Under the pieces are notes generated by a model. That model saw only the letters and a program-made list of their open reading frames with translations, ran no database searches and was not told where the DNA came from. From NCBI GenBank assembly GCA_051870755.1, contig JBJECE010000021.1:62001-126000 (forward strand): a stretch of DNA of 64,000 nt. Direction: 5' to 3'. Both the position numbers and the translations under genes were made by a program. Numbering within the stretch: position 1 is the first letter of the stretch; each line of letters begins with the position of its first letter. The stretch comes from W0P28-013 sp051870755 (lineage in GTDB: Bacteria > Bacteroidota > Bacteroidia > Bacteroidales > Paludibacteraceae). Below are positions 24,899 to 34,335 of this stretch, in pieces.

Positions 24899-25561
24899 TT
24901 ACAATTTTTCGCCAAAAGCCAAATCGCCGGCATCGCCGAGTCCCGGCACAATGTACGAATGCTCGTTCAGTTCGTTGTCGATGGCGGCAATCCACACCGT
25001 GGTTTTGTCGGCCGGGAATATCTCCAAAATATGATTCACGGCTTGGCGGCTGGCAATGATGCTGGCAATGTGTATATGCGCCGGCGTGCCTTTCGCTTTC
25101 AAAGCCTCGTAAGCCAACTCCATCGAGCCGCCGGTGGCCAACATCGGGTCGCAGAGCAGCACGGTTTTACCCTCGATGCTTGGCGAAGCCAAATATTCGA
25201 CATGCACCCGAAAATTGTTGTGGGCAGCATCGGTATATTCGCGATAGGCCGATATAAAGGCGTTTTCGGCTTTGTCGAAATAGTTGAGCATGCCATGATG
25301 CAACGGCAAGGCGGCGCGCATAATCGAAGCGACTACTATTTGGTCGCTCACTACGTTGGTGGGCGCAATGCCCAGAGGTGTGCGAATCGGTTCCGTAGCG
25401 TACGACAATGTTTTACTGATTTCGTAAGCCATTATCTCGCCCACACGTTCGATATTGCGGCGAAAACGCATGGAATCCTGTTGAATTTCGGACGAGCGCA
25501 ACTCTTTCATAAAGTTGTTCATCACCGAATTTTGTTCCGACAAATGATGGACTGTAATCAT
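24899..25561 (-). CDS. upp: Uracil phosphoribosyltransferase
   Basis: 220 aa from the ATG at 25561; the longer frame extends into the glyS terminator. It converts uracil plus PRPP to UMP (pyrimidine salvage). The PRPP-binding loop is CDPMLATGGSMELAYEAL near residue 135, and the C-terminal PGLGDAGDLAFGEKL is the uracil-binding signature. A copy of the dispersed word core (25560-25572) overlaps its start codon. Confidence 0.95.
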   Translation of the reverse strand: MITVHHLSEQNSVMNNFMKELRSSEIQQDSMRFRRNIERVGEIMAYEISKTLSYATEPIRTPLGIAPTNVVSDQIVVASIMRAALPLHHGMLNYFDKAENAFISAYREYTDAAHNNFRVHVEYLASPSIEGKTVLLCDPMLATGGSMELAYEALKAKGTPAHIHIASIIASRQAVNHILEIFPADKTTVWIAAIDNELNEHSYIVPGLGDAGDLAFGEKL

Positions 25562-25572
25562 AATATTTAGGG
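25560..25572 (-). repeat. Dispersed word, 13-bp core variant
   Basis: Minus strand CCCTAAATATTAT, ending in the upp start codon. Confidence 0.35.
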
Positions 25573-25598
25573 TTGTTTGGTTAGACAATTGGTATTTA

Positions 25599-25637
25599 TT
25601 AAAAAGGCTATCGACAACAACATCGACAGCCTTCAAA
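25599..25637 (-). terminator. Intrinsic terminator of glyS
   Basis: Minus strand AAGGCTGTCGATG - short loop - TCGATAGCCTTTTT; it lies directly after the glyS stop at 25641 and before upp. Confidence 0.75.
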
Positions 25638-25640
25638 AAT

Positions 25641-27188
25641 TTATTGAACTATTTTTTTGAATAAGTTTTTCATATTGACAGCATCGCCAATCAACTTGTG
25701 CAGCGCCTCGATGGCGATGCGTTCCTGCTGCATCGTGTCGCGGTAGCGCACCGTTACGCAGTTGTCGGTGAGCGTATCGTGATCGACCGTGATGCAGAAT
25801 GGCGTGCCGATGGCATCTTGCCGGCGATAGCGTTTGCCGATGGAGTCTTTCTCGTCGTAAGCGCATTTGAAATCGAATTTGAGTTCGTTCATTATGGCAC
25901 GCGCTTTTTCGGGCAGTCCGTCTTTTTTGACAAGCGGCATCACGCAGGCTTTCACCGGCGCCAGCACTTCTGGCAGACGCAGTACGACGCGCGTGTCGCC
26001 GCCTTCGAGTTGTTCCTCGCAGTAGGCTGCCGACATTATCGATAGGAACATACGATCGACACCGATGGAGGTTTCGATGACGTATGGCGTGTACGATTGA
26101 TTGGTTTCGGGGTCGAAATACTCGATTTTTTTGCCCGAAAATTTAGCATGCTGGCTCAAGTCGAAGTTGGTGCGGCTGTGAATGCCCTCCACCTCTTTGA
26201 ATCCGAACGGCATTTCGAACTCGATGTCGGTGGCAGCGTTAGCGTAGTGCGCCAATTTTTCGTGGTCGTGATAGCGATATTTGTGGTCGCCGAGGCCAAG
26301 TGCCTTGTGCCATTTCAGGCGGAATGCTTTCCAATGTTCGAACCACTCCATTTCGGTGCCGGGTTTCACAAAAAACTGCATCTCCATCTGTTCAAATTCG
26401 CGCATACGGAAAATGAATTGACGGGCGACGATTTCGTTGCGGAAAGCCTTGCCGATTTGTGCAATGCCGAACGGAATTTTCATGCGGCCGGTTTTCTGCA
26501 CATTCAGGTAGTTGACAAAAATGCCTTGTGCCGTTTCGGGACGCAGATAAATCTTCATGGCGCCATCGGCTGTCGAACCCATGTCGGTCGAGAACATCAA
26601 ATTGAATTGCCGCACGTCCGTCCAGTTTTTTGTACCCGAAATCGGGCAGACAATCTCCTCATCGACAATGATTTGCTTCAACTCGTCCAAATCCATGGCG
26701 TTCATGGCCTCGGCGTAGCGTGCGTGCAGTGCGTCGCGTTTTTTCTGATGTTCGATGACGTTGTTGCTCGTGGCGCGATATTTTTCCTCGTCGAAAGTTT
26801 CGCCGAAACGTTTGCGTGCTTTGGCAACCTCTTTTTCGATTTTATCGTCGTATTTGGCTATCTGTTCTTCGATAAGCACATCGGCGCGATAGCGTTTTTT
26901 GCTGTCGCGATTGTCGATGAGCGGGTCGTTGAACGCATCGACGTGCCCCGAAGCCTTCCATGTAGTCGGGTGCATAAAAATCGCGGCATCGATGCCGACA
27001 ATGTTTTCGTGGAGCAGAATCATGCTGTCCCACCAATAGCGTTTGATATTGTTTTTCAGTTCGACACCGTTTTGACCGTAGTCGTACACGGCAGCCAAGC
27101 CATCATAAATTTCGCTCGACGGGAATACGAAACCGTACTCCTTGCAGTGAGCGACCAATTTTTTGAAAACCTCTTCTTGTGAAGCCAT
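25641..27188 (-). CDS. glyS: Glycine--tRNA ligase (single-chain type)
   Basis: 515 aa from the ATG at 27188; a longer frame continues upstream through the promoter. Class II synthetase of the homodimeric type. Landmarks are GFVFPSSEIYDGLAAVYDYG at the N-terminus, LRPETAQGIFVNYLN near residue 215, FGIAQIGKAFRNEI (motif 2), MQFFVKPG and SIGVDRMFLSIM (motif 3), followed by an anticodon-binding domain ending NLFKKIVQ. It charges tRNA-Gly. It is transcribed from 27253-27283 and stops just before a terminator. Confidence 0.96.
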   Translation of the reverse strand: MASQEEVFKKLVAHCKEYGFVFPSSEIYDGLAAVYDYGQNGVELKNNIKRYWWDSMILLHENIVGIDAAIFMHPTTWKASGHVDAFNDPLIDNRDSKKRYRADVLIEEQIAKYDDKIEKEVAKARKRFGETFDEEKYRATSNNVIEHQKKRDALHARYAEAMNAMDLDELKQIIVDEEIVCPISGTKNWTDVRQFNLMFSTDMGSTADGAMKIYLRPETAQGIFVNYLNVQKTGRMKIPFGIAQIGKAFRNEIVARQFIFRMREFEQMEMQFFVKPGTEMEWFEHWKAFRLKWHKALGLGDHKYRYHDHEKLAHYANAATDIEFEMPFGFKEVEGIHSRTNFDLSQHAKFSGKKIEYFDPETNQSYTPYVIETSIGVDRMFLSIMSAAYCEEQLEGGDTRVVLRLPEVLAPVKACVMPLVKKDGLPEKARAIMNELKFDFKCAYDEKDSIGKRYRRQDAIGTPFCITVDHDTLTDNCVTVRYRDTMQQERIAIEALHKLIGDAVNMKNLFKKIVQ

Positions 27189-27252
27189 ATTTATTTCGTT
27201 TGTAAACTTGTACGTTGCGCCACCCAAATCTGCGTGGCATCTTTTCAACCTG

Positions 27253-27283
27253 CAAAGGTACGACAAAAAAACGAAAAATCAAA
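27253..27283 (-). promoter_or_regulatory. Promoter of glyS
   Basis: Minus strand TTTG at 27283-27280, 19-bp spacer, TACCTTTG at 27260-27253; leader about 60 nt. Confidence 0.6.
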
Positions 27284-27334
27284 ACAATGCGCAGACATTT
27301 TGCAATCTTGTTTTCGGCAAGTAAATATTCAGCG

Positions 27335-29455
27335 TTATTTCAGCAATTTCAGTTGTATGCGGTGCCGTGCCACATCGACATCGAGCACCTGCACTTGCAC
27401 ATGCTGATGCAGCGAAACGACCGCCGTGGGGTCGCTCACAAAGTGGTTGGCCATGTTCGATATGTGTATCAAGCCGTTGTCGTGCACGCCAATATCGACA
27501 AATGCGCCAAATTTGGTGATGTTCGTAATGATGCCCGGCACTATTTGTCCGGCTCGCACATCGTCGATGGTTTTGATGTTCGGGTCGAAGGCAAAGGCCT
27601 GTATAGTGGTGCGCGGGTCGCGGGTCGGTTTGGCAAGTTCAGCCAGAATATCTTGCAACGTTGGCAATCCGACAGTGTCGGAAAGGTATTTTTCGGGCAC
27701 GATTTTCGCCCGCAAGGTTTCGTCTTTCAGCAAATCGGCCACCGTGCAGTTCACATCGCGCGCCATCTGTTCGACCAACGGATACGATTCTGGGTGTACA
27801 GCGCTGTTATCCAGCGGATTATCCGAATTTTCGATCCGCATAAATCCGGCGCATTGTTCGAAGGCTTTGGCGCCAAGTTTCGGCACTTTGAGCAGGTCTT
27901 TGCGCGAAGAGAAGGCGCCATGTTCGGTGCGGTAATCGACAATATTTTGCGCCAACTGCGGCCCTACGCCCGAAATGTAGGTCAGCAGGTATTTGCTGGC
28001 CGTATTGACGTTGACTCCCACGCGATTGACGCAACTTTCGACGGTCGTGTCCAAGGCTTTTTTCAGTGCGACCTGATCGACATCGTGCTGATACTGCCCT
28101 ACGCCGATGGATTTCGGGTCGATTTTGACCAATTCGGCCAGCGGATCCATCAGGCGCCGCCCGAGCGACACGGCACCACGCACCGTTACATCGTAGTCGG
28201 GGAACTCTTCGCGTGCGATTTTCGAGGCGGAATAGATGCTTGCCCCGTTTTCGCTGACCACAAACACCTGCACATCGCGGTCGAAGCGTATGTTTTGCAC
28301 AAATTGTTCGGTTTCGCGGCCGGCGGTTCCGTTGCCTACGGCGATGGCGTCGATTGCGTATTGTTCGACGAGATGTGCAATTTTTCGCATGGCTTGCGCA
28401 TATTCGTTGCGCGGCGGGTGCGGATAGATGGTTTCGTTGTGCAGCAGGTTGCCTTGCGCGTCGAGGCACACCACTTTGCATCCGGTGCGAAATCCGGGAT
28501 CGATGCTCAAAATGCGCTTTTGTCCTAACGGCGAGGCCAACAGCAGTTGTCGCAAGTTATCAACAAATATGGCGATGGCTTCGGCATCGGCTTTGGCTTT
28601 CGAGGCGGCAGCAAATTCGGTTTCGATAGATGGTTTCAACAGACGTTTATACGCCTCGGCAACAGCGAGTTTTACCTGTTCGGCAGCGTCGTTGGAAGCC
28701 TTTGCGAATGCACCATACAACCGATTCAGCACATTCTCTTCGCAAACCGATATATCGACTTTTAGAACGCCCTCTTTTTCGCCTCGCCGCATGGCCAGCA
28801 AGCGATGCGACGAAATGCGCCGCAACGGCTCGTGGCAGTCGAAATAGTCGCGATATTTGTCGCCTTCGGTCTCTTTGCCTTTCGCTACGCGGCCGGTGAT
28901 GACAGCTTCGCGTGTAAATTGCTGTCGGACAATGTTGCGTGCAAAACTATTTTCGTTAATCCATTCGGCAATGATGTCGCGTGCGCCGGCCAGCGCCTCT
29001 TTGACGTCGGGCACTTGGTCGTTCAGGTAGCGTTCGGCCTGCAATTCGATGTCGTTGCAACGTTGTGCCATGATGATTTTTGCCAACGGTTCGAGTCCGC
29101 GTTCGATGGCCATTTGTCCGCGCGTGCGGCGTTTCGGTTTATAGGGCAAATAGATGTCTTCGAGCACATTAGCCTCCCAAGTTTCGTCAATTTTCCGGCG
29201 CAAGTCGTCGGTCAAAGCGCCTTGTTCGGCAATGGTTTTGAGAATCGTTTCTTTGCGTTTGACGAGTTCTGTCAATTTTTCGTCGGCATCGGCTATGGCT
29301 GCTATCTGCACCTCGTCGAGGCCGCCGGTCGCCTCCTTGCGGTAACGACTGATAAACGGAATGGTGGCGCCATCGGCAAGCAGTTTCAGCGTGTTTTGAA
29401 CTTGCTTGTCAGGAATATTTAACTGTTTAGAAATGAGCGAATTGATGATATTCAT
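27335..29455 (-). CDS. tex: Tex-family RNA-binding transcription accessory protein
   Basis: 706 aa, full length. The N-terminal helical part starts NIINSLISKQLNIPDKQVQN, followed by PFISRYRKEATGGLDEVQI. The YqgF-like RNase H fold includes LSIDPGFRTGCKVVCLDAQG near residue 320. A helix-hairpin-helix region contains YLLTYISGVGPQLAQNIVDY near residue 490, and the C-terminal S1 domain has VPGIITNITKFGAFVDIGVH. Tex binds nucleic acid in the cytoplasm and acts in transcription. It starts 4 bp after nadD, the last gene of the OMP-lipoprotein-nadD-tex run. Confidence 0.95.
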   Translation of the reverse strand: MNIINSLISKQLNIPDKQVQNTLKLLADGATIPFISRYRKEATGGLDEVQIAAIADADEKLTELVKRKETILKTIAEQGALTDDLRRKIDETWEANVLEDIYLPYKPKRRTRGQMAIERGLEPLAKIIMAQRCNDIELQAERYLNDQVPDVKEALAGARDIIAEWINENSFARNIVRQQFTREAVITGRVAKGKETEGDKYRDYFDCHEPLRRISSHRLLAMRRGEKEGVLKVDISVCEENVLNRLYGAFAKASNDAAEQVKLAVAEAYKRLLKPSIETEFAAASKAKADAEAIAIFVDNLRQLLLASPLGQKRILSIDPGFRTGCKVVCLDAQGNLLHNETIYPHPPRNEYAQAMRKIAHLVEQYAIDAIAVGNGTAGRETEQFVQNIRFDRDVQVFVVSENGASIYSASKIAREEFPDYDVTVRGAVSLGRRLMDPLAELVKIDPKSIGVGQYQHDVDQVALKKALDTTVESCVNRVGVNVNTASKYLLTYISGVGPQLAQNIVDYRTEHGAFSSRKDLLKVPKLGAKAFEQCAGFMRIENSDNPLDNSAVHPESYPLVEQMARDVNCTVADLLKDETLRAKIVPEKYLSDTVGLPTLQDILAELAKPTRDPRTTIQAFAFDPNIKTIDDVRAGQIVPGIITNITKFGAFVDIGVHDNGLIHISNMANHFVSDPTAVVSLHQHVQVQVLDVDVARHRIQLKLLK

Positions 29456-29459
29456 AATG

Positions 29460-30035
29460 TTACTTATTGACGGTTTTCAAACGCTGTTCGATGACCTCAG
29501 CCACACAGTCGGGCACTCGACCACGGATTGTTTGTCCGGCAGCCAAGCGTTGGCGTATTTCGGTGGACGACACCCTATATAATGGTGCATCGACAAAACG
29601 AATTTGCGGCAAACGCGGATTGGTATTTGGGTAGCCGTCGCGCGGATAAGCCCACACGGCAAACGAGTTCAATATTTCGTCGTAATTTTTCCAACGATCG
29701 AAAATCGCGGCATTATCGGCGCCAATGAGCAAGACAAATGCGCGGTCGGGATGGCGCTGTTGCAACGTGCGCAGCGTATTGATGGTGTAATTGGGTTTAG
29801 GCAATGCAAATTCGACGTCGGAAACGAGCAGTTGCGGTTCGTACTGCAAGGCGGTACGTGTCAGATGCAAGCGAAAATCGTCGTCCCACAAATCGGCTGT
29901 ATTTTTGAGCGGATTGTGCGGCGACACGACAAACCAAATTTCATCCAATCCATGCCGCAACAGATGTTTGGCCAACGCAATATGCCCGTTGTGGATAGGA
30001 TTGAACGATCCGAAAAAGAGTCCTGTTTGTGTCAT
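29460..30035 (-). CDS. nadD: Nicotinate-nucleotide adenylyltransferase
   Basis: 191 aa. It forms deamido-NAD from nicotinate mononucleotide and ATP. The nucleotidyltransferase motif GLFFGSFNPIHNGHIALAKH is at the N-terminus, LLIGADNAAIFDRWKNYDEI is near residue 100, and the ISTEIR-like motif appears as VSSTEIRQRLAAGQTIRG. It sits 6 bp after the lipoprotein gene and 4 bp before tex. Confidence 0.95.
   Translation of the reverse strand: MTQTGLFFGSFNPIHNGHIALAKHLLRHGLDEIWFVVSPHNPLKNTADLWDDDFRLHLTRTALQYEPQLLVSDVEFALPKPNYTINTLRTLQQRHPDRAFVLLIGADNAAIFDRWKNYDEILNSFAVWAYPRDGYPNTNPRLPQIRFVDAPLYRVSSTEIRQRLAAGQTIRGRVPDCVAEVIEQRLKTVNK
29570..29585 (+). repeat. Dispersed word variant inside nadD
   Basis: ACACCCTATATAATGG, antisense to the gene. 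Confidence 0.3.
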
Positions 30036-30041
30036 CGGCAG

Positions 30042-30851
30042 TTAGTGGTTGTAAGTTTCGGTTACGCCCCTATAGGTAACCGACAAGGTGTAATAGTTGT
30101 CGCTCGACTGTTCGAAGGCCACTTTGACGGGAATTGTATCGCCCTGTAAGTTGTAGGCCTGCAACTGCAACACACCACTGCCCCATTGGCGAATGGTGTG
30201 TTCCAGCGGATAGAGTGTCGAGAAGTGTACGAAACAATCGCTGCCATACGTTGCTTCTGGCAGCCGCAGTCGGCCTTCGCCCAACAAATTGTACGCACGA
30301 TTGGCAATAGTGGGTGGCAATTTGGTCATTTCTATCACCACACAGATAGGCAAAAGTGTGTCGGTGCTTTGTGTGATGCGCCAACAATTTGGTGCGACGC
30401 AATCGATGACGTAATGCACATCGCGGTCGGTGAATCCGTAGTCGGCCGCCGCATCGGCAACGGCTGTTTTGGCTCGCACGCACTCCCAATGCGCGCCATT
30501 TTGCGACAAAGCCTTGTTGCATGCAAACGTATATTTTGCCCGATTGTCGATGCGCAACTCCCACACATCGGCGTTTTGCCTGATTTTATATTGTGTGAGC
30601 AGGCTGTCCTCGACGGCAATTTTATGTGCCGCATCGGCTTCGTAGTAGGCGTTGAATCGGAGTGCCATATCCAGCCAATCGTTCATCACGTTGGTAGTCA
30701 GAAATCGGTTCCACTCGTCGTAAATGAGTTTGCCGCGTTGTGTCAGTTTGCCGCGCGGCTCTTCGGGTTCGGTTTCGCACGCCACCGCCACAAGCAGCAG
30801 CAACAGCCCTACCAACCAAGTGCCGAATTTTATATTAAAACGAAGATTCAT
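30042..30851 (-). CDS. Exported lipoprotein of unknown function
   Basis: 269 aa. N-terminal hydrophobic segment with lipobox VAVAC (Cys25) followed by an acidic ETEPEEP stretch, which fits a Bacteroidota surface-lipoprotein signal. The body is a mixture of beta strands and helices with no motif I can name (DRDVHYVIDCVAPNCWRITQ, LPPTIANRAYNLLGEGRLRL). It lies between an outer-membrane-like protein (24 bp upstream) and nadD (6 bp downstream), so it probably belongs to the same transcript. Confidence 0.75.
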   Translation of the reverse strand: MNLRFNIKFGTWLVGLLLLLVAVACETEPEEPRGKLTQRGKLIYDEWNRFLTTNVMNDWLDMALRFNAYYEADAAHKIAVEDSLLTQYKIRQNADVWELRIDNRAKYTFACNKALSQNGAHWECVRAKTAVADAAADYGFTDRDVHYVIDCVAPNCWRITQSTDTLLPICVVIEMTKLPPTIANRAYNLLGEGRLRLPEATYGSDCFVHFSTLYPLEHTIRQWGSGVLQLQAYNLQGDTIPVKVAFEQSSDNYYTLSVTYRGVTETYNH

Positions 30852-30875
30852 AGCATGTTATCTTATCGTTAATAA

Positions 30876-31544
30876 TTAGAATCGATAACCAATGCCGCCA
30901 TAAAAATAGCCGCGTATGCCGGCGCCCAATTCGGCAAAAGCATATACTTTGTAGCCGACGGCAAAACCCAACGCCGTGGCCTGAAACACAAATTTGCCAT
31001 CGGTATGACGTTCGGCAAGGCCGTCATCGTATGGTTTGCGCTCGTACACAGCCACAGCGCCACCTATCGCTGCCGCCGAATAGAGCGTAATGTATTTGCG
31101 ATTGATGTACGACACGCGAATAGTCGGCATTATCGCCACAAAATGTTCGCGCGTTTTGTAGGCCAAGCGGTCGGTTATGCGGTCGAAAGCCGGCGTGTAG
31201 AATCCGGCATAAGTGAGTGTGGCGCCAAACCAGAGCCATTTTTTGGTACGGCACGTGTAGTTGAAGGTGATAGCGCCCGAAGCCATTTCGGCGCCGTGGT
31301 ACACATCTTGCGTAAACAAGTCGGTGTGTGGTGTATGTGGCGTGGCAAAGGCGCCATTGTTGCGATAGAGCGTATTCATCAGCAAGATGTCGCCCACGCC
31401 AATTTGCACTTCGTGCTCGGTGCGGAACGGCGTTTCGCCGGGCGCAGTCAGCAACACCATGCGCGCCGAATCTTTGTCGATAGTCTGCGCCCACAGCGAC
31501 CATGCCATCAGGCACGAAACCAATGTGAGAATCACTTTTTTCAT
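30876..31544 (-). CDS. Predicted outer-membrane beta-barrel protein
   Basis: 222 aa from the ATG at 31544, chosen for its clean signal peptide (MKKVILTLVSCLMAWSLWAQ). The mature part shows alternating polar/hydrophobic strands (ITFNYTCRTKKWLWFGATLT, HFVAIMPTIRVSYINRKYIT) and ends in an aromatic strand GIRGYFYGGIGYRF, as in outer-membrane barrels. No specific family is recognised. A TATCTTTG box on the minus strand (31566-31559) lies about 15 bp upstream of the start. It leads the run with the lipoprotein, nadD and tex. Confidence 0.78.
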   Translation of the reverse strand: MKKVILTLVSCLMAWSLWAQTIDKDSARMVLLTAPGETPFRTEHEVQIGVGDILLMNTLYRNNGAFATPHTPHTDLFTQDVYHGAEMASGAITFNYTCRTKKWLWFGATLTYAGFYTPAFDRITDRLAYKTREHFVAIMPTIRVSYINRKYITLYSAAAIGGAVAVYERKPYDDGLAERHTDGKFVFQATALGFAVGYKVYAFAELGAGIRGYFYGGIGYRF

Positions 31545-31613
31545 AAGTTGCTCGGTTGCAAAGATACTAAAAAAATGGTTACACACGCTATTTTGCCACT
31601 ATTTTTGATACAT

Positions 31614-31645
31614 TTTGCAAGGATCAGAGATTTTTTGTATCTTTG
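31614..31645 (+). promoter_or_regulatory. Promoter of the lptG-tgt-lptF-mfd operon
   Basis: TTTG at 31614-31617, 20-bp spacer, TATCTTTG at 31638-31645; 20 bp before the first start codon. Confidence 0.65.
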
Positions 31646-31665
31646 CAGTTTGGAATTGAGTCAGC

Positions 31666-33192
31666 ATGAAACATTCTTTGCGCATAAAACATATCGATTG
31701 GTATCTGTTTACAACGTTTATGCAGTTGTTTTGCGCCACGTTTTTCATTTGCCTATTTATCGTTGTCATGCAGTTTTTATGGTTGCACCTCAACGAGTTT
31801 GTGGGCAAAGGTTTGCCGATGGATGTGATGGTGGAGTTTTTCTTCTATTCGTCGCTGACTTCGGTGCCGTTGGCGCTGCCGTTGGCCATTTTGTTGGCAT
31901 CGCTGATGACGTTTGGCAATTTGGGCGAGAGCCTGGAACTGCTGGCCATGAAGTCGGCCGGCATTTCGCTGTTTCGCATCATGCGTTCGCTCACCATTTT
32001 CATCGCCATGGTGTGCATCGGTGCATTTTTCTTTTCGAACAACGTCATTCCATACGCCCAGAAAAAGATGTGGACACTGATGTTTTCCATCCGGCAAAAG
32101 TCGCCCGAACTCGAAATTCCGGTCGGCGAATTTTATTCGGGCATCAATGGTTTGAATATCTATGTGCGCGACCGCGACAATCGCACCGGTCTGCTGAAAA
32201 ATCTGATGATTTACGATTTCACCAACGGATTCGACAACGCTTCGGTAACGACGGCCGATTCGGCATACGTCAAACTGACTGCCGACAAACTGAATCTGAA
32301 ACTGACGCTATACAACGGCGAGGCTTTCGAGAATCTGAACAAGCAGCAAGTCGGCGGAGGCAACATTCCATACCGCCGAGAAACTTTTACCGAGAAAGAG
32401 TTGCTGATCGATTTCGACGCCAATTTCAATCGCATGGACGAATCGCTGATGAGCAATCAACACATCAGCAAAGACATTGTGCGGCTGACACACGACATCG
32501 ATTCGGTGAATCAAGTGCGCGATTCGCTGCGCGTCGGTTTTTCGCACGAACTGACCACCGGCAAATATTTTTCGCAAAGTTATTCGGAACGCGAACTTGC
32601 CAAATTAGCCGAGCAACCCCCACAACCGCCCATGATTATCGATGCCGATTCGCTCTTTATGTCGCTGTCGCAGGAAAAGATGGCAGCCGTTGCTCGTCAG
32701 GCAGTTACGCGCGCGCAGTCGGTCATGAACGACGTCGAATACAAACGCGCCATTGTGAGCGAAGCCGACGATTTTTTCATACGGCACGATGTGGAGTGGC
32801 ACCGCAAATTCACCCTATCGTTTGCGTGTCTGATATTTTTCTTCATCGGTGCGCCGCTCGGTGCCATCGTGCGCAAAGGCGGTTTAGGTATGCCGGTTGT
32901 GGTGTCGGTCGTATTTTTTGTTATCTATTACATCATCGACACGACGGGACAAAAGATGGCACGCGAAGGTTTGTGGGACGTGTGGCAAGGCATGTGGTTG
33001 AGTTCAGCTGTATTGCTGCCGATAGGCATATTTCTGACATACAAAGCCGCAACCGACTCAGCGCTGTTCAATGCCGATGCCTACAAATTGTTTTTCGGGC
33101 GCCTCAAACAAACCATGCAACAATGGAAACACCGAATGGTGCAACACACCCTATTTAATAAATTATCCAAACGCACACCCAATGCAATTTGA
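31666..33192 (+). CDS. LptF/LptG-family LPS export permease (first)
   Basis: 508 aa, longer than the 350-400 aa of E. coli LptF/G because of a large central periplasmic domain (about 110-380). N-terminal helices include LLCATFFICLFIVVMQFLWL and PLALPLAILLASLMTFGNLG, the YjgP/YjgQ signature, and the C-terminal helices include LIFFFIGAPLGAIVRKGGLG. These proteins pair as the membrane part of the ABC system that extracts LPS from the inner membrane. Its end overlaps the tgt start by 11 bp. The second family member lies just after tgt. Confidence 0.9.
   Translation: MKHSLRIKHIDWYLFTTFMQLFCATFFICLFIVVMQFLWLHLNEFVGKGLPMDVMVEFFFYSSLTSVPLALPLAILLASLMTFGNLGESLELLAMKSAGISLFRIMRSLTIFIAMVCIGAFFFSNNVIPYAQKKMWTLMFSIRQKSPELEIPVGEFYSGINGLNIYVRDRDNRTGLLKNLMIYDFTNGFDNASVTTADSAYVKLTADKLNLKLTLYNGEAFENLNKQQVGGGNIPYRRETFTEKELLIDFDANFNRMDESLMSNQHISKDIVRLTHDIDSVNQVRDSLRVGFSHELTTGKYFSQSYSERELAKLAEQPPQPPMIIDADSLFMSLSQEKMAAVARQAVTRAQSVMNDVEYKRAIVSEADDFFIRHDVEWHRKFTLSFACLIFFFIGAPLGAIVRKGGLGMPVVVSVVFFVIYYIIDTTGQKMAREGLWDVWQGMWLSSAVLLPIGIFLTYKAATDSALFNADAYKLFFGRLKQTMQQWKHRMVQHTLFNKLSKRTPNAI
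33146..33161 (+). repeat. Dispersed word variant at the end of the first permease gene
   Basis: ACACCCTATTTAATAA, in the coding sequence 35 bp before tgt. Confidence 0.4.
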
Positions 33193-34312
33193 CCTCGAAC
33201 ATACCGACACACAGACAGCCGCTCGCGCCGGCAAAATAACCACCGACCACGGCTGCATCGAAACACCGATTTTTATGCCCGTAGGCACAGTCGGGTCGGT
33301 GAAAGGCGTACACATGCGCGAATTGCGCGACGACATCAAAGCCCAAATCATACTCGGCAACACCTATCACCTCTATTTGCGCCCCGGCCTCGACATTTTG
33401 GAAGCAGCCGGCGGCCTGCACAAATTCAATGGTTGGGATCGCCCGATTCTGACAGACAGCGGCGGTTTTCAGGTGTTTTCGCTCGCCGGCACACGCAAAA
33501 TGAAAGAAGAAGGCGTCGTGTTCAATTCGCACATCGACGGGTCGCGCCACCTGTTTACGCCCGAAAATGTGGTGGACACCCAACGCACCATCGGCGCCGA
33601 CATCATCATGGCATTCGATGAATGCACGCCCGGCACCGCCGACTATCGGTATGCCAAAGAGTCGATGGAGCGCACGCATCGCTGGTTGGAACGCGGTTTG
33701 AAACATTTTGACGAAACGGCACCGAAATACGGCTATTCGCAAACCTTTTTCCCGATTGTGCAAGGCTGCGTTTATACCGATTTGCGCCGCGCATCGGCCG
33801 AATTTGCCACCGCGCAAAACCGCGAAGGCTACGCCATCGGCGGATTGGCTGTAGGCGAGCCAACCGAGAAAATGTACGAAATGATTGAAATCGTAAACGA
33901 CATTTTGCCGACCGACAAACCGCGCTACTTGATGGGCGTAGGCACGCCGGCCAACATTTTGGAAGGCATCGCACGCGGTGTCGATATGTTCGACTGCGTG
34001 ATGCCCACACGCAACGGGCGCAACGGCATGCTGTTCACACGCAACGGCATCATGAACATGAAAAACAAGAAATGGGCAAACGACTTTTCGCCCATCGATG
34101 CCGAAAGCGATTGTTTTGTCGATAGAGTGTACACCAAAGCCTATCTGCGCCATCTGTTCATAGCCGGCGAACTATTGGCGCTGCAAATTTCATCGATTCA
34201 CAACCTTGCATTTTATCTGTGGCTCGTCGGCGAAGCACGTCGCCATATTTTGGCAGGCGATTTTTCCTGTTGGAAAGCCGAAATGGTTGTACGCACCATG
34301 CAACGATTGTAA
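33182..34312 (+). CDS. tgt: Queuine/preQ1 tRNA-guanine transglycosylase
   Basis: 376 aa from the ATG at 33182, which overlaps the preceding gene by 11 bp. TIM-barrel enzyme exchanging guanine 34 for preQ1. RPILTDSGGFQVFSLAG carries the catalytic Asp near residue 91, GGLAVGEP is the base-recognition loop, and MFDCVMPTRNGRNGMLFT carries the nucleophile Asp. The zinc-site region reads DAESDCFVDRVYTKAY, so only one of the three usual Cys (CxCxxC) remains, while the His of SIHNLAFY is kept. This departure may be common in Bacteroidota. With queA (60199-61419) it is part of the queuosine pathway. Confidence 0.94.
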   Translation: MQFDLEHTDTQTAARAGKITTDHGCIETPIFMPVGTVGSVKGVHMRELRDDIKAQIILGNTYHLYLRPGLDILEAAGGLHKFNGWDRPILTDSGGFQVFSLAGTRKMKEEGVVFNSHIDGSRHLFTPENVVDTQRTIGADIIMAFDECTPGTADYRYAKESMERTHRWLERGLKHFDETAPKYGYSQTFFPIVQGCVYTDLRRASAEFATAQNREGYAIGGLAVGEPTEKMYEMIEIVNDILPTDKPRYLMGVGTPANILEGIARGVDMFDCVMPTRNGRNGMLFTRNGIMNMKNKKWANDFSPIDAESDCFVDRVYTKAYLRHLFIAGELLALQISSIHNLAFYLWLVGEARRHILAGDFSCWKAEMVVRTMQRL

Positions 34313-34335
34313 TTTATATTTTGCAAGGAAACGCT

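Noticed and set aside
26097..27182. 361-aa plus-strand frame opposite glyS
   Set aside because: Shadow of glyS; glyS has all class II synthetase motifs.
27215..28528. 437-aa plus-strand frame opposite tex
   Set aside because: Shadow of tex with low-complexity composition and no start context.
31005..33158. 717-aa plus-strand frame across the barrel protein and the first LPS permease
   Set aside because: Crosses a promoter and two real genes in the wrong frame.
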